Shown piece after piece: positions 29,494 to 38,202 of a stretch of DNA of 52,720 nucleotides. Both the position numbers and the translations under genes were made by a program. This DNA comes from an uncultured Eubacteriales bacterium. GTDB lineage: Bacteria; Bacillota; Clostridia; Oscillospirales; Acutalibacteraceae. The stretch is from the NCBI GenBank assembly GCA_934725345.1, contig CAKVBG010000001.1, positions 1-52,720 of the forward strand. Direction: 5' to 3'. Each line of letters opens with the position of its first letter. The first letter of the stretch is position 1. A model generated the notes under the pieces. The model was not told the DNA's origin and did no database searches. It saw only the letters and a list, made by a program, of their open reading frames with translations.

Positions 29494-32349
29494 CTAAATT
29501 CCATATGCCAATTCTTTCTTTGCTTTTTTCATCTGCCTAGCATATTCATAAGGACTAGGCTGTGTGTTATAGAAGTTAAATGTATCACCGCCCGTACTAC
29601 TTGCATTTACGCCCTTACTATAAGCTTTGTTTTCTTGTGCTGTTAATACTCTTTCACCCTTGTGCAACTCTGCTATATATCCATTATACGGAACATAGTC
29701 AAGACCATTCGCATGGCTACCTTTTACACTACTTGCCGCACTCTTTGCATCATCAGCACCAGAAACAATGTTTTTAAAACCATCTACAATACCAGAAACA
29801 AAGTCACCAATGCTATCAGCAAAATCTGATACCCAACCGAGAATACTATCTCCAATGCTTTTAATACCATCCCATAACTGGTTAAATGCGTCCCTGCCTG
29901 CGCTATACAACCTAGAGCCTAATTCGGATACTTTGCTAGGAATTTGCGTTAATATAGACCAAATATTAGACGGTAAATTGCGTATTATATTTAGTACGTT
30001 TGTCAGAAAACTTTGCATAGCACTGCGTCCTTGTGATATCATCTGACTGCCCCATGTTACTACATAGTTAAATGCACTTACAAGCCATTGCCAAATAGCA
30101 CCCGGCAATTGTGCAAAGAAAGCAACTACATTGGATATAAATTGTGGTATAGCTGTTGCCGCCCACGATAACAAATTAGAACCAAACAAATATATATACC
30201 CTATTGCTTCTCCTATAATATATCCTATATTATATGGTAAATTCTGGAAAAATGCTGTAACATTGGATATAAATTGTGGAACTGTTACATTTGCAAAATT
30301 ATTCAGTCCATTCGGTAATGTTTCTGTAAAGAATGTTATAATACCATCAAATGCACCTTCTATAGCATCTATTGCACTATCTATAATACTAGGTATTGTA
30401 CTTGTGAAAAATTCTCTGAATTTATCTGCTACCCCATCCAGACCAAATGCTTCTAAAATATTTGCTCCTATCTCTCCAAATATTGCAATAATATTTGTAA
30501 CAAAACCTAAAGCAAGCTCTACGATAGAATCAAATATTCCTGTCAAGCCATCTTTTACTTTTTGCCAATCTCCTGTGAATACACCGATAAAAACATCAAG
30601 TACAGAAAGTATTGTGTCAAACACATTTGAAAGGACATCAACTACTGTTTTAAACGCACCAGAAAATATAGGTGCTATGATATTGCATAAACCAACCCAT
30701 GCAACTTTTATTATATTTGCGACGGTAATAAATAAGGGAGCTATCTCTAACAGCCTTTCTTTCATGCCATTGAAAAAGTTCATAACAACACTTAATAATT
30801 CTTTAAATATTGATACCATTGAATTTCTGAAATCTTCATTTGTTTTCCATGCTGTTATAAATACAGCCGCTATACCTGCTATTGCCGCAACTACCGCACC
30901 AATAGGTGAAAGAACAACTTTTAAAACGTTACTCATTATTGACACATTCTTAGTAAATCCCATTGCACTAAGAGCGGCATTATTCATTTGTCCAAAAAAT
31001 ATACTTGATATATGAGATATACCATCAAACACCGCTGAAATATTTCCAAACACTTTAAATAGTTTAGAACCTATTAACATTATTGGTGCTATTGCGGCGG
31101 CTATTAAACCAAATTTTACAATTAAATCTTGTTGCGATTCTGATAAGCTGTTAAATTTTTCTACAAGCCCTGTTATCCATTCTGCTAATTCTCTTATATA
31201 TGGCGTTAATCTTTCTCCTATTGTTATGCCTGCACTCTCTAAAGCACTTTTTAACAACGTTACTGCACCACCTAAATTATCTTGCATTGTATCAGCCATT
31301 TCTTGTGACGCACCTGTACAATTCACTATGCTTTCCGATAATTTGTTATAATCTTCATCGCTAGCGTTTATTATAGCAAGCAATCCAGACATTCCCTCTT
31401 GCCCTGCTATCATAGCCGCATAACTGGCTTTTTGGTCTTCTGTCAATCCAGACATAGAACTTCTAAGCTGTTTTAATATATTATCTAAGCTTTTCATAGA
31501 ACCATCTGAATTAGTAACACTTATTCCTAACGCATCCATTGCTGTACCAGATTCTTTTGTCGGTTTTACAAGTCTTGTAATCGTGCTTCTTAATGCCGTT
31601 CCTGCTTGTTCCCCTTTTATTCCTGCATTTGCCATTAAGCCTATTGCGACTGCTGTATCTTCTATGCTGTAACCCATTGCTCCTGCTATTGGTGCAACAT
31701 ATTTAAAAGTAGCACCCATTAACGAAACATTTGTATTACTTCGAGAACTTGCTTCTGCCAAAACATCTGAAAAATGTTCTGCATTACTTACTTCTACATT
31801 ATATCCATTTTTTAATACTTTTGTTGTTCCATCAGCGGCGAGCCCAAATGCTGTCATAGCATCTGTTACGATATCTGATACTGTTCCTAAATCCTCTCCA
31901 CTTGCGGCGGCAAGGTTCATAACACCAGAAATACTATTCAGCATATCCTTTGTGTCCCAGCCTGCCATTGCCATATATTTGAAAGCTTCGGCACTTTCTG
32001 TTGCACTAAATTTTGTTTTAGCGCCCATTTCTATTGCTTTATCTCTTAACTGTGTAAATTGTGTCCCTGTTGCACCGCTTATCGCTTTTACTTCGGACAT
32101 TGCACTATCAAAGGTACTTGTTACTTTTACTGCCGCTGTTCCAATTCCTAATAGTGGTAATGTTACGCTTTTTGCTAATCCACTTCCTACAGTATTTAGG
32201 GCACTGGAAAATCCTTTAAACTTTTGTTCTGCTGTCGAGCTTTTATCTCCAAATACCTTTAAATCGTTGTAGGCACTTGCGAAACCTTTAGAGAATTTAG
32301 AGGTATCTAATTCGAGGTAAGCTATAGCAGAACCCATATTTATTGCCAT
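29494..32349 (-). CDS. Tape measure protein (TP901 family)
   Basis: 951 residues. Residues 40-390 contain the TP901 core (LNTVGSGLAKSVTLPLLGIG, FDSAMSEVKAISGATG, EAFKYMAMAGWDTKDMLNSI, GIKGEQAGTALRSTITRLVK, QEGMSGLLAIINAS), followed by long hydrophobic helices (about 410-500) and many alternating hydrophobic repeats. The C-terminus has GSHANGLDYVPYNGYIAELHK, typical of this family. Its length sets tail length (about 140 nm at 0.15 nm per residue, inferred). Strong GGAGG. Confidence 0.92.
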   Translation of the reverse strand: MAINMGSAIAYLELDTSKFSKGFASAYNDLKVFGDKSSTAEQKFKGFSSALNTVGSGLAKSVTLPLLGIGTAAVKVTSTFDSAMSEVKAISGATGTQFTQLRDKAIEMGAKTKFSATESAEAFKYMAMAGWDTKDMLNSISGVMNLAAASGEDLGTVSDIVTDAMTAFGLAADGTTKVLKNGYNVEVSNAEHFSDVLAEASSRSNTNVSLMGATFKYVAPIAGAMGYSIEDTAVAIGLMANAGIKGEQAGTALRSTITRLVKPTKESGTAMDALGISVTNSDGSMKSLDNILKQLRSSMSGLTEDQKASYAAMIAGQEGMSGLLAIINASDEDYNKLSESIVNCTGASQEMADTMQDNLGGAVTLLKSALESAGITIGERLTPYIRELAEWITGLVEKFNSLSESQQDLIVKFGLIAAAIAPIMLIGSKLFKVFGNISAVFDGISHISSIFFGQMNNAALSAMGFTKNVSIMSNVLKVVLSPIGAVVAAIAGIAAVFITAWKTNEDFRNSMVSIFKELLSVVMNFFNGMKERLLEIAPLFITVANIIKVAWVGLCNIIAPIFSGAFKTVVDVLSNVFDTILSVLDVFIGVFTGDWQKVKDGLTGIFDSIVELALGFVTNIIAIFGEIGANILEAFGLDGVADKFREFFTSTIPSIIDSAIDAIEGAFDGIITFFTETLPNGLNNFANVTVPQFISNVTAFFQNLPYNIGYIIGEAIGYIYLFGSNLLSWAATAIPQFISNVVAFFAQLPGAIWQWLVSAFNYVVTWGSQMISQGRSAMQSFLTNVLNIIRNLPSNIWSILTQIPSKVSELGSRLYSAGRDAFNQLWDGIKSIGDSILGWVSDFADSIGDFVSGIVDGFKNIVSGADDAKSAASSVKGSHANGLDYVPYNGYIAELHKGERVLTAQENKAYSKGVNASSTGGDTFNFYNTQPSPYEYARQMKKAKKELAYGI

Positions 32350-32351
32350 GA

Positions 32352-32552
32352 TTATTTACCTCCAAAATTTTTATAAAAATCTGTAAAATTGCTATATTCT
32401 TCTTGCTCTTCTTCTTGTTCTCTATATATTGGTTTCTCTTCGTTTTGTAATCTCAGTATTATCTCTGCACACGCTTCGTTAAAACAAAAAGCTGTATAGT
32501 TGTCCTCAACGCCTATAATATCACTAGGCAGACAATTATACAGCTTTGACAT
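32352..32552 (-). CDS. Tail assembly chaperone, second part (probable frameshift product)
   Basis: 66 residues from the ATG at 32552, but no ribosome site is evident. The frame is open up to 32594, adding NPFVQSRKIESILS upstream, and overlaps the last codons of the first chaperone in the +1 (or -2) frame. The sequence after it (MSKLYNCLPSDIIGVEDNYT, AFCFNEACAEI) is the usual second chaperone domain. It is therefore likely made as a fusion to the 32575-32985 product by frameshifting near 32578-32592, where TTT-C would let tRNA-Phe slip forward. It ends just before the tape measure. Confidence 0.6.
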   Translation of the reverse strand: MSKLYNCLPSDIIGVEDNYTAFCFNEACAEIILRLQNEEKPIYREQEEEQEEYSNFTDFYKNFGGK

Positions 32553-32574
32553 GGACAGTATGCTTTCTATTTTT

Positions 32575-32985
32575 CTACTCTGTACGAAAGGATTCTAAGG
32601 CTTTTACCCCTTGCTGTGAATAATTAAACAAGAACATCATTTGTTCGTCTGTAAGCTCCAAACCTACATTCTTAATATCTTCATATGTTGGTTCTACAAG
32701 TGTTTCACTCGCAATAATGTCTAGCACATCATACAACTGTTTCATTGTATCTTCTTCTTCTGTGTCAAGTCCTGCACCACTCTGTAAAAATAATTCATTC
32801 GCTTTTACAAGTAATGTGTTTGGGATTCTTCCTTGTTTTGCCATACCTAAAATAGATGGTCGTTTTAATCTTGCGACAAGTGGCTGTCCTTCTGCGAAAG
32901 GCGGCATTTCCACAATTGTCCCACCTGCATAATTCTTTAAATCTTCAATACTTGTTACGTTTACTTCTCTCTTTTTTACTGCCAT
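32575..32985 (-). CDS. Tail assembly chaperone, first part
   Basis: 136 residues between tail tube and tape measure genes, the position of lambda gpG-like chaperones. The sequence shows PPFAEGQPLVARLKRPSILG, AKQGRIPNTLLVKANELF, and a helical C-terminus (YEDIKNVGLELTDEQMMFLF). The family coats the tape measure during tail-tube polymerisation. AAGGAG start. The second reading frame downstream overlaps its end (see the next entry in genome order). Confidence 0.75.
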   Translation of the reverse strand: MAVKKREVNVTSIEDLKNYAGGTIVEMPPFAEGQPLVARLKRPSILGMAKQGRIPNTLLVKANELFLQSGAGLDTEEEDTMKQLYDVLDIIASETLVEPTYEDIKNVGLELTDEQMMFLFNYSQQGVKALESFRTE

Positions 32986-33024
32986 GTTGTGTTCTCCTTA
33001 ATTTATATCATAAAGTTATTTTAC

Positions 33025-33642
33025 CTATACGACTGCAATTCCACTTTCTTCCACGCTTTGCTGTTCTACGGTATATTCTGTTAAGTTAGGTAACTGCTCT
33101 ACATACTGTATTGTATATGGCGCTTGTCCTGTTTTTGGCGCACTGTTAATCGTGTACTCTGGAACTCTGAATACATCATCTTCTGTATTGATTGTAACTG
33201 GTGTTCCTTGGCAATTCGGATATGTTATCTTCTCATACATTGTAATCTGTCCAGATGCATCATATACGGCTGAATAAGCATCAAGCTCGAATATCTCGCC
33301 TTTTGTATTTTCTCCTGCTTTTGGTGGTGTATATTTAAGTGTTGTTCCACTTCCTTCTACTGTTCCACCTTGGAAAATTTTCACAAGCTCTGGAATAAAT
33401 ACATTGTCTGTTAATGTAATCTGGTGTCCGGTGATTGTTGTTGTGCTAGGCTTTTGTGCTAACAATTTTCCCAACTTTACAAGTTTAATAGCATCAACTG
33501 TATCTGTTTGTGGTTCTACTGCAATCTTATTAGCTGTATCTACTGCAATTTCCATCCCACTATCTTCTGTGCCTGTTCTTACTACAACAAGTGCAACGTC
33601 TATAGTAGGAATACCTACAGCTTTCTTTTTTGTTCTTGGCAT
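33025..33642 (-). CDS. Major tail tube protein
   Basis: 205 residues, beta-rich, with GSGTTLKYTPPKAGENTKGE and FELDAYSAVYDASGQITMYE in the core and NCQGTPVTINTEDDVFRVPE near residue 150, as in Firmicute phage tail tube proteins. It lies between the tail terminator and tail chaperones, the standard position. Good ribosome site (AAAGGAG). Expected to be among the most abundant virion proteins. Confidence 0.8.
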   Translation of the reverse strand: MPRTKKKAVGIPTIDVALVVVRTGTEDSGMEIAVDTANKIAVEPQTDTVDAIKLVKLGKLLAQKPSTTTITGHQITLTDNVFIPELVKIFQGGTVEGSGTTLKYTPPKAGENTKGEIFELDAYSAVYDASGQITMYEKITYPNCQGTPVTINTEDDVFRVPEYTINSAPKTGQAPYTIQYVEQLPNLTEYTVEQQSVEESGIAVV

Positions 33643-33656
33643 TATTTATTCTCCTT

Positions 33657-34013
33657 TCAATATTGTTCTATCTTTCTGCATCCTGCATATTGAAAACTCT
33701 TCATATGTCCTTTTATGTCTGAATCATAAAAGCTTGCTGTTTCATTCCCAACATACATTATAGTAGGATACATTTTCTTTAACTTTTGTTTTGTTTCATA
33801 TATTAGACTTTCAAGCCTACTATAATTGTTTTGTGGAACATAACACATTATCGTGTACAATGGTCTTTCACTGGATACGGTTAACGGAACTGTTATATCT
33901 TCCAATTTAATAACCACATATTCTTTTGTACATTCTCCACTATGCTGTGAAGGAAAAAATGTTTCTGTTCCATCTTCTGCAATTGTGTCATATATTTGTT
34001 TTAATATACTCAT
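33657..34013 (-). CDS. Tail terminator-like protein (Tail completion)
   Basis: 118 residues, starting ATGA over the previous stop with no ribosome site of its own, so translation is coupled. The alpha/beta pattern (MSILKQIYDTIAEDGTETFF, YVVIKLEDITVPLTVSSERP, LYTIMCYVPQNNYSRLESLI) matches small tail-terminator proteins that cap the tube and join it to the head. The position before the tail tube gene supports it. Confidence 0.65.
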   Translation of the reverse strand: MSILKQIYDTIAEDGTETFFPSQHSGECTKEYVVIKLEDITVPLTVSSERPLYTIMCYVPQNNYSRLESLIYETKQKLKKMYPTIMYVGNETASFYDSDIKGHMKSFQYAGCRKIEQY

Positions 34014-34366
34014 GGTCTTAAATATTTTAGCAACTCCTTGTATCCGTCCAACACTTCTTGACTTTTAGCATTTACTGTTTTCTGTAAAATCGCATATCTT
34101 TTTTCATGACATAGTTCCAAATACACTCCATAATAAACACCATGTCCAATATAGATTCTTGTTTTGTTTCTTAGCGTTTCTACCCATCCGACGAGTCTTT
34201 GCCTTGCGTGTCCTGTTCTATCTGTCCATGGTCTATTCTGTTTTGCATAATTTTGAAACTTCTTTGCACCTTCATTCGCAAACATTTTAATTGCTATCTG
34301 CGATTTTGTTTCTGCATTTTGTAAATTTAATAAAAGTTTTGAAGCATCTAATCTAATTCCTGCCAT
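34010..34366 (-). CDS. HK97 gp10-like head-tail connector protein
   Basis: 118 residues from the ATG at 34366. HK97-gp10 family features are seen: KMFANEGAKKFQNYAKQN, then RPWTDRTGHARQRLVG, TRIYIGHGVYYGVYLE, and a C-terminal helix with EKRYAILQKTV. It belongs to the neck or tail-completion complex. It overlaps both neighbours by a few bases. Confidence 0.8.
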   Translation of the reverse strand: MAGIRLDASKLLLNLQNAETKSQIAIKMFANEGAKKFQNYAKQNRPWTDRTGHARQRLVGWVETLRNKTRIYIGHGVYYGVYLELCHEKRYAILQKTVNAKSQEVLDGYKELLKYLRP

Positions 34367-34733
34367 CTTGTACCAACTCCAAAGATAAATCCACAACCAT
34401 GTTATATTCTTGTATGTTATTTTTATCTACAATGTTATATCTATTATTATTTATGATAACAAACATTCCATTTTCAATTTGTTCTGAATCTTCCATACAT
34501 ACCATTAACATTGGTTGTGCCTTTGCTTTTATTTTTGTTCCATCACTTATTGTTTGTGCTGTATATCCCTTTGTAATGTGGAATAAACCACTAACTTTTT
34601 GAATTTCTTCAATATCGCTAGTGGTTTCTCCATATCTGTCTGTTTTCTGCTTATACACGGTATATTTATCACCATGTATCTGTATCTCTCTTTTTACCTT
34701 GTGAAGCTCTGTAAAGAGCTTTCCACTTCTCAT
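34353..34733 (-). CDS. Head-closure/adaptor protein (SPP1 gp16-like)
   Basis: 126 residues, beta-barrel-like (EIQIHGDKYTVYKQKTDRYG, GLFHITKGYTAQTISDGTKI, GMFVIINNNRYNIVDKN). Position and length match head-completion (stopper) proteins, which close the portal channel. GGGGTG ribosome site within the upstream gene. The family is inferred from position and fold pattern rather than a strong motif. Confidence 0.6.
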   Translation of the reverse strand: MRSGKLFTELHKVKREIQIHGDKYTVYKQKTDRYGETTSDIEEIQKVSGLFHITKGYTAQTISDGTKIKAKAQPMLMVCMEDSEQIENGMFVIINNNRYNIVDKNNIQEYNMVVDLSLELVQDGRN

Positions 34734-34978
34734 ATCAGCACCCCACTATTTGTATCAATGTATTGAGACGCTAACATTTTGAAGTAGCTTGAACTGTCTT
34801 TCGTAGTAAGTCCACTTACATTCAATCCTGTTGTTTCTGCTTTTAGAATCAAACCCTCATAACTTGCTTTTTTCACATTGTTATTGTTTTTTTCAAGAAG
34901 ATACAAAAGTTCTTCGTTTGTAAAATACGGTGTTTGTTCTTCTCGCAAATTAAACTTTAACTTTTCCAGATTGTCCAT
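34730..34978 (-). CDS. Short head-tail connector (gp15/gp6-like)
   Basis: 82 residues, helical (LKFNLREEQTPYFTNEELLY, LLEKNNNNVKKASYEGLILK, KMLASQYIDTNSGVLI). The typical phage connector pattern is an N-terminal LR-EE-PYF-DEEL helix. It overlaps the next gene by 4 bp. AAGGAGG start. Confidence 0.65.
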   Translation of the reverse strand: MDNLEKLKFNLREEQTPYFTNEELLYLLEKNNNNVKKASYEGLILKAETTGLNVSGLTTKDSSSYFKMLASQYIDTNSGVLI

Positions 34979-34996
34979 GTTAGCACCTCCTTCTTT

Positions 34997-35308
34997 TTAT
35001 GAGTGCTGTTCTCGAATTGCTTTCTGGATAATCTTTCTTGCTTCTCCTACATTCTTAGCAGAAGAGGTATCGATACCATGTTCCTCTGCATACTTCATAA
35101 GCTGTTCCTTGTTCATCTCTGAAACTGGAATTTCTGTTTCTACAGCTTCCTGTTCAACTTCTTCTGTATAATCATTTACAAATCCTTCAGATTTTTCTTC
35201 CTTTGTTTCGTTTACAAGCCTATATCCTTTTTTCTTAAAAATACTATCATAAGCACTTTTAGAGACTTTAATATAATGCTTATTTCTTACTGCTACTACA
35301 AATGCCAT
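34997..35308 (-). CDS. Small protein with C-terminal HeH/SAP-like module
   Basis: 103 residues immediately after the capsid gene. Residues 1-35 are basic with IKVSKSAYDSIFKKKGYRL; then an acidic linker; residues 65-100 form a helix-extended-helix (MNKEQLMKYAEEHGIDTSSA then KNVGEARKIIQKAI). Such proteins occur after capsid genes in many Firmicute phages. It may bind capsid interior or DNA; unproven. Strong AGGAGGGG. Confidence 0.6.
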   Translation of the reverse strand: MAFVVAVRNKHYIKVSKSAYDSIFKKKGYRLVNETKEEKSEGFVNDYTEEVEQEAVETEIPVSEMNKEQLMKYAEEHGIDTSSAKNVGEARKIIQKAIREQHS

Positions 35309-35321
35309 ATTGTTTCCCCTC

Positions 35322-36356
35322 CTAAACTGTTGTATCGATAATGTACACTTGGTCTGCTGTTGGGAAATCTGGTAAACAAATCATTGTTACTTTCGTTTCT
35401 ACTGTAACTGGGTCTGCAACTTTAATTGTAGTTACTGCAACTCCTGTGTCTGTGATATTAACATTTGCTACAGAACCACTCATAAGGTCAGATTCCTCTG
35501 GTGTTGTTCCAAACCATGTGTTACCGAGCTTTCCAGACGGGAACATTGTGAAAGTATCATCTGGAATGTATTTCTGCGTTGCTCCATCTTCGTCTTTGTA
35601 ACGCTTGTCATTAACTGCAATTTCAAGCCCCAATTCATCGGAAATGTACTGTTTAATTTTCTGGTCGGAAATAAAACCAACACCATCTGTAAGGGTAAGG
35701 ATAGACTTTTTGATTTCTGTATTGATTCTAAAATATGCAAATGTTTTTGAATTGCATACTGCTCTTGTTGGTGTTACTCCCGTATCTTCTACAATCTTGT
35801 TAATACCATTTCTAATATCATCCATAATTGTAGCTGTTGGGTCGCTCCACGATTTAGTTGTTGTTACTTTGTGTGCGTCTGGCATCTGATAGTCATATTC
35901 ATATGTCTGTCCATTACCTTCCATAACAATTGTACCAGTCGTAAGCGCCATCATACGCATCCTTTCACGCTGTGCACTTGCACCTTCGAGAAGTTCTGTT
36001 TCGTCTGCAAAGATTCTATTTACAATAGCATCAATGTAAGCTTGATTTCCGCTTTCGATAACCTTATTAAGTTCCTGTCTTAATTCTTCATCAATGTATT
36101 TAGATTCTTTGAAGAAAGGCATTTCAGCACTTAATTTTTCAAAACCAATTCGAGGTCTTGGAATAGCGGCTACATCATAAGCACTCGGTTTTAATACAAT
36201 CGGAAGTCCATTAGAACCTTTTAACCATTTAAGGTCAAGTCCGAGTTTTTTGTCATTCGGGAAAAGCTCTTCTCCCATATATGGTTCTCTGTCCTGTTGT
36301 AAAATTTCCCAATAGGATGTTATTTCTTGGCTAAGAATTAAATCATAAATTGTCAT
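35322..36356 (-). CDS. Major capsid protein (lambda gpE-like family)
   Basis: 344 residues. It shows the gpE-family pattern: PYMGEELFPNDKKLGLDLKW, LKGSNGLPIVLKPSAYDVAA, and PRPRIGFEKLSAEMPFFKES near the N-terminus; a helical spine (IDEELRQELNKVIESGNQAY); and the beta-rich P domain with MMALTTGTIVMEGNGQTYEY. The C-terminus (MICLPDFPTADQVYIIDTTV) is also typical. GGAGGAG start, and the gene follows the decoration and scaffold genes. Confidence 0.92.
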   Translation of the reverse strand: MTIYDLILSQEITSYWEILQQDREPYMGEELFPNDKKLGLDLKWLKGSNGLPIVLKPSAYDVAAIPRPRIGFEKLSAEMPFFKESKYIDEELRQELNKVIESGNQAYIDAIVNRIFADETELLEGASAQRERMRMMALTTGTIVMEGNGQTYEYDYQMPDAHKVTTTKSWSDPTATIMDDIRNGINKIVEDTGVTPTRAVCNSKTFAYFRINTEIKKSILTLTDGVGFISDQKIKQYISDELGLEIAVNDKRYKDEDGATQKYIPDDTFTMFPSGKLGNTWFGTTPEESDLMSGSVANVNITDTGVAVTTIKVADPVTVETKVTMICLPDFPTADQVYIIDTTV

Positions 36357-36382
36357 ATCTGTTTACTCCTCCTTGTTTATTA

Positions 36383-36772
36383 TTAGCAAGCCACAAACTT
36401 AATCATTGGAAGTGCGGCTTTGACTTCTGCTGTGATTTTTGCTTTTGTTGTATTATCAATTCTGTTTGTATTTACAAAACCAAATAAAAGAATTGTTCCA
36501 TTGTTTTCATCATCTGTTACATCTACATCATGTAAAAGAATACCTACTGCATTTGAAGCTCCTGTTGTTGTAGTAGCAGGTGTAAAAGCTGTCGTTCTTG
36601 CATCAAGATTTCCTGTTACTGGTGTTCCTGCCTTTGCAATCTTTCTACCGTTTTCTGTGATACCACAAGTTTTATCTACAACAATTCCCATAGATACTTG
36701 ATGTTCTACTGCAAAAAGAATCTGATTTTTGTTTCCATATGTTTCTTTCATAATTCCTGTATTGTTAAACAT
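36383..36772 (-). CDS. Capsid decoration-like protein
   Basis: 129 residues between scaffold and capsid genes. It is beta-rich with TAFTPATTTTGASNAVGILL and NGTILLFGFVNTNRIDNTT, ending AALPMIKFVAC. Its length, position and A/G/T-rich beta pattern resemble lambda gpD-type head-stabilising proteins and related Firmicute head proteins. The call is by position and composition. Confidence 0.6.
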   Translation of the reverse strand: MFNNTGIMKETYGNKNQILFAVEHQVSMGIVVDKTCGITENGRKIAKAGTPVTGNLDARTTAFTPATTTTGASNAVGILLHDVDVTDDENNGTILLFGFVNTNRIDNTTKAKITAEVKAALPMIKFVAC

Positions 36773-36792
36773 TTATATATTCCTCCTTACTA

Positions 36793-37461
36793 TTAGTTGC
36801 TAAAATAATGACTTTTTGGTTTCGCTCTATTTGCGAGTAACCTTTCTGCCATCGTTCCTTTATGCTGTTCTTTGTTTCCTTCATTGTTATTTGTATTAGT
36901 TCCGTTATTTTTGTTTTTATCTTCTTTTGGAACTCTTTTTCTTGTTACTGTTCCTTTTTGCTTTTCTTCTTCATCTTCATCAGAAAAATAAATCTTTCCA
37001 TTTGTGCTGTCTTTGATTTCAGCAATCACAGCGTTAATATCTTTATCTTTCGTAACTTTTGCCTTTGCGATAATTACCAAATCATCTACGATTTCTGGCT
37101 TTGCTCCTAGCTGAATTGCAGATAACTTAGCTTCTGCCATGATACGTGCTTCACGTTCTTCTGCAAGCTGTTTCGTTGTGGCTGTAAGAGTGTCATTAGA
37201 TTTCTGTAAATCTGTTTTGTTTTTTTCTTCCTCTTCTTTTGCCTTTGCAACAATACCCTTTAAGGTGTCACCATCTTCAACGCCTAACCCTTTTAAATAC
37301 TCTGCAATTGCATCGTTTTTAATCTTTTCAGCATCTACAGAATTATTATTCTGTGTGTTTACATTCTGTTGTGTATTTGTCTGTGCTCCATTGTTCTGTG
37401 CTGTGTTCTGATTTTCTCCATTGTCTCCTGTTACATTTACATTAGTATTTGTATCTGCCAT
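36793..37461 (-). CDS. Scaffold protein (DUF4355-like)
   Basis: 222 residues. The N-terminal 40 residues are Asn/Gln/Thr-rich and disordered (MADTNTNVNVTGDNGENQNT). Residues 45-150 form a long coiled coil (KAKEEEEKNKTDLQKSNDTL, AEEREARIMAEAKLSAIQL, GAKPEIVDDLVIIAKAKVTK), and the C-terminus is basic (RLLANRAKPKSHYFSN). This is the DUF4355/scaffold pattern, directly upstream of the capsid genes. The basic tail probably contacts the capsid protein. Confidence 0.8.
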   Translation of the reverse strand: MADTNTNVNVTGDNGENQNTAQNNGAQTNTQQNVNTQNNNSVDAEKIKNDAIAEYLKGLGVEDGDTLKGIVAKAKEEEEKNKTDLQKSNDTLTATTKQLAEEREARIMAEAKLSAIQLGAKPEIVDDLVIIAKAKVTKDKDINAVIAEIKDSTNGKIYFSDEDEEEKQKGTVTRKRVPKEDKNKNNGTNTNNNEGNKEQHKGTMAERLLANRAKPKSHYFSN

Positions 37462-37478
37462 TTTGTTTTATTCTCCTT

Positions 37479-37790
37479 TTAAAATTCTTTATTATACTTT
37501 GTTTCAAATATTCTTATTTCTCTTTCTAATCGTTTTTGCTTTTTCTCTACTGCTTTCAATTCCTTTTTGTATTGGTGTTCATCTCTTATCGTTTGTAGTT
37601 TTGCAATATGTTTTCGTATTTGCTTTTTTAATACCAATGTACTTTGCGTATCATAATAAGCACCGAATCTTTCACCACAAAACGGACATTCTATAAATGT
37701 CTTTATTACTTCTGTATTATCCACAACCTTTTGTTCCTGTTTTAGCATTAAATCAAAATCCTTGTGGCACTTATCACAAGTTACTTTCAA
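37479..37790 (-). CDS. Zinc-ribbon coiled-coil protein A
   Basis: 103 residues with a TTG start overlapping the next gene's end. The N-terminal zinc ribbon is CDKCHKDF (C5-x2-C8) plus CPFCGERF (about 35-38). The rest is a basic coiled coil (HIAKLQTIRDEHQYKKELKA, VEKKQKRLEREIRIFE). A second zinc-ribbon/coiled-coil gene follows directly upstream. Its presence inside the head operon suggests a virion-assembly or nucleic-acid role; unknown. Confidence 0.55.
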   Translation of the reverse strand: MKVTCDKCHKDFDLMLKQEQKVVDNTEVIKTFIECPFCGERFGAYYDTQSTLVLKKQIRKHIAKLQTIRDEHQYKKELKAVEKKQKRLEREIRIFETKYNKEF

Positions 37791-38187
37791 TTATATCACC
37801 AACCTTTTCAAATGTCAAGCATTCTGCAATAATTTTTTCATTTTCATCAAAATATTTTTTTCCACTGCAAATCTCTTTTAGATTTTCTCTTGCTGTTCTT
37901 ATCTCTGCCATTAGTTTGTCCTTTTTCTTTACATCTTTTGGACTCACTGTTTCACCTTTCATTTGCTTTCTTGCAACCTTTATAATTAGCTTTTTAAGAC
38001 GTTTATAATTTTCAATGGTATTTTTATCGTCTATCTGCACAAAATCCCTTGTACCGCATCTTACGCAATCGTAGTACATAACTTTGTAATAGTTTCCATA
38101 TTCGTCATGCACATCTTTTCTAATAAGGTTACTAGCTCCTATTTCATTTACTTCTCCACATTTCTTGCAAACTCTCTTAATCTCCAT
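37774..38187 (-). CDS. Zinc-ribbon coiled-coil protein B
   Basis: 137 residues. Zinc ribbon: CKKCGEVNEI (C8-x2-C11) and CVRCGTRDF (about 40-43), followed by a helical region (NYKRLKKLIIKVARKQMKGE, DKLMAEIRTARENLKEICSG). It has the same architecture as the neighbouring protein A, so the two may have arisen by duplication. Located between the minor head and scaffold genes. Function unknown. Confidence 0.55.
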   Translation of the reverse strand: MEIKRVCKKCGEVNEIGASNLIRKDVHDEYGNYYKVMYYDCVRCGTRDFVQIDDKNTIENYKRLKKLIIKVARKQMKGETVSPKDVKKKDKLMAEIRTARENLKEICSGKKYFDENEKIIAECLTFEKVGDIIESNL

Positions 38188-38202
38188 TTGTTTTCTCCTG
38201 TT

